Positions 63,177 through 64,000 of a stretch of DNA of 64,000 bases are shown here, piece by piece. The first letter of the stretch is position 1. Every line of letters begins with the position of its first letter. The notes beneath the pieces are model-generated. The model was not told the DNA's origin, searched no databases, and was given only the letters and a program-made list of their open reading frames with translations. The stretch spans positions 682,001-746,000 of the forward strand of contig NZ_JACNMJ010000001.1 of the NCBI RefSeq assembly GCF_014526325.1, written 5' to 3'. The position numbers were made by a program, and so were the translations under genes. This stretch comes from Psychroserpens algicola (GTDB lineage: Bacteria > Bacteroidota > Bacteroidia > Flavobacteriales > Flavobacteriaceae).

Positions 63177-64000
63177 ATGATAAAAAACGATTTATTTTTA
63201 AGAGCACTAAAAGGCGAAACCGTTGAGCGTCCACCAGTTTGGATGATGCGTCAAGCAGGACGTTACCTTCCAGAATTTATGGAAATCAAAGCAAAGTATG
63301 ACTTTTTCACACGTTGCCAAACGCCTGAGCTTGCCAGTGAAATTACTGTACAACCGATTCGTCGTTACGGGATGGATGCCGCTATTTTATTCAGCGATAT
63401 TTTGGTCATTCCACAAGCCATGAATATTGAAGTCCAGATGAAACCTAATTTCGGACCTTATTTACCAAATCCGGTTCGCACTCAAAAAGACGTCGACAAA
63501 GTTATTGTTCCCGATGTTAAAGAAGCTTTAAACTATGTGTATCAAGCCATTAAGGCGACTAAGGAAAAATTAAACGACGAGATTCCGTTAATCGGATTTG
63601 CAGGTTCGCCGTGGACGATTTTATGTTACTGCGTGCAAGGTCAAGGCTCTAAAAATTTTGATAAAGCCAAAGAGTTTTGCTTTACAAACCCTGTGGCGGC
63701 ACATCAATTATTGCAAAAAATCACCGATACTACCATTGCTTATTTAAAAGAAAAAGTAAAAGCAGGATGTAATGCTGTTCAGGTGTTCGATTCTTGGGGA
63801 GGCATGTTATCACCTGTTGATTATCAGGAGTTTTCATGGCAGTACATTCAACAAATTATTGATGCGTTAAAAGCCGATGCGCCTGTGATTGCCTTCGGAA
63901 AAGGCTGCTGGTTTGCATTAGACACCATGGCAAAATCTGGTGCTTCTGCTTTGGGTGTCGACTGGACTTGCTCTGCCAAAAACGCACGCTATTTAACTGG
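63177..64000 (+). CDS. hemE: Uroporphyrinogen decarboxylase (partial, runs off window)
   Basis: ATG at 63177-63179 opens a frame that stays open to the last base (274 full codons; about 70 residues missing). The protein starts [20 protein letters not shown], followed by the signature [14 protein letters not shown], the [13 protein letters not shown] segment, [13 protein letters not shown] and SWGGMLSP. It removes four carboxyl groups from uroporphyrinogen III to give coproporphyrinogen III. It continues the hemA-hemCD operon. Confidence 0.96.
   Translation, partial: MIKNDLFLRALKGETVERPPVWMMRQAGRYLPEFMEIKAKYDFFTRCQTPELASEITVQPIRRYGMDAAILFSDILVIPQAMNIEVQMKPNFGPYLPNPVRTQKDVDKVIVPDVKEALNYVYQAIKATKEKLNDEIPLIGFAGSPWTILCYCVQGQGSKNFDKAKEFCFTNPVAAHQLLQKITDTTIAYLKEKVKAGCNAVQVFDSWGGMLSPVDYQEFSWQYIQQIIDALKADAPVIAFGKGCWFALDTMAKSGASALGVDWTCSAKNARYLT

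Noticed and set aside
1-64000. CRISPR arrays, insertion sequences and rRNA genes
   Set aside because: No regularly spaced repeats, transposase-like proteins or rRNA sequence were found on reading.

Overview
The window is AT-rich chromosomal DNA from a member of the Bacteroidota, most likely a marine-type Flavobacteriaceae. The evidence is the TAnnTTTG-type -7 promoter elements in front of many genes, a C-terminal sorting domain typical of type IX secretion on a peptidase, the M1/S9/BNR-type secreted enzymes, a hemC-hemD fusion and the gene families present. No prophage, insertion sequence, integrase or CRISPR array was seen. Both ends are cut inside genes: a secreted protein on the left and hemE on the right.

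Layout. 1-26.8 kb is mostly housekeeping and envelope functions: a truncated secreted protein; a vanadium-haloperoxidase-like lipoprotein paired with a giant FG-GAP/ASPIC lipoprotein; an AraC regulator with a small partner; an HD phosphohydrolase; an acyl-ACP desaturase with a PlsC acyltransferase; a bacilliredoxin; a TerB/J-domain protein. A Mn/Zn-type uptake operon follows (DtxR/MntR-like repressor, outer-membrane protein, binding lipoprotein, ATPase, two permeases), with a perfect 16-bp palindromic operator before the repressor. Next come an S9 peptidase, a Feo iron-uptake locus (feoA, feoB and a 47-aa Cys-rich membrane protein), a SCO1-like protein, an M1 aminopeptidase, an RseP-type site-2 protease and tRNA-Asn.

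27.0-45.5 kb is the unusual part: one minus-strand operon of about 18.5 kb with eleven tightly packed genes (gaps of 2-37 nt, one ATGA overlap). In transcription order it encodes a 102-aa protein, a TIGR02594-like peptidoglycan hydrolase with a peptidoglycan-binding domain, a protein with an L,D-transpeptidase-like His/SxGCQ pattern plus a peptidoglycan-binding domain, and six very large proteins (751-899 aa). The large proteins share a common N-terminal core and beta-rich repeats. A two-TM coiled-coil membrane protein and a protein with a caspase-like His-Gly / Gly-Cys arrangement close the operon. None of the soluble members has a recognisable Sec signal. I know no named system with this composition; it is the best candidate here for an undescribed envelope-associated system.

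45.8-48.6 kb is a separate signalling operon (lipoprotein, multi-TM protein, HisKA_3-type kinase, NarL/LuxR-type regulator). A perfect TACGTAG-TT-CTACGTA inverted repeat lies upstream. 49-64 kb returns to core functions: a radical SAM protein, an enoyl-CoA hydratase, an NtrY-like kinase, a BNR-repeat protein, a MATE exporter and a loose heme-biosynthesis cluster (hemJ, hemH, then hemA, hemCD, hemE on the opposite strand). An AraC regulator diverges from hemA.
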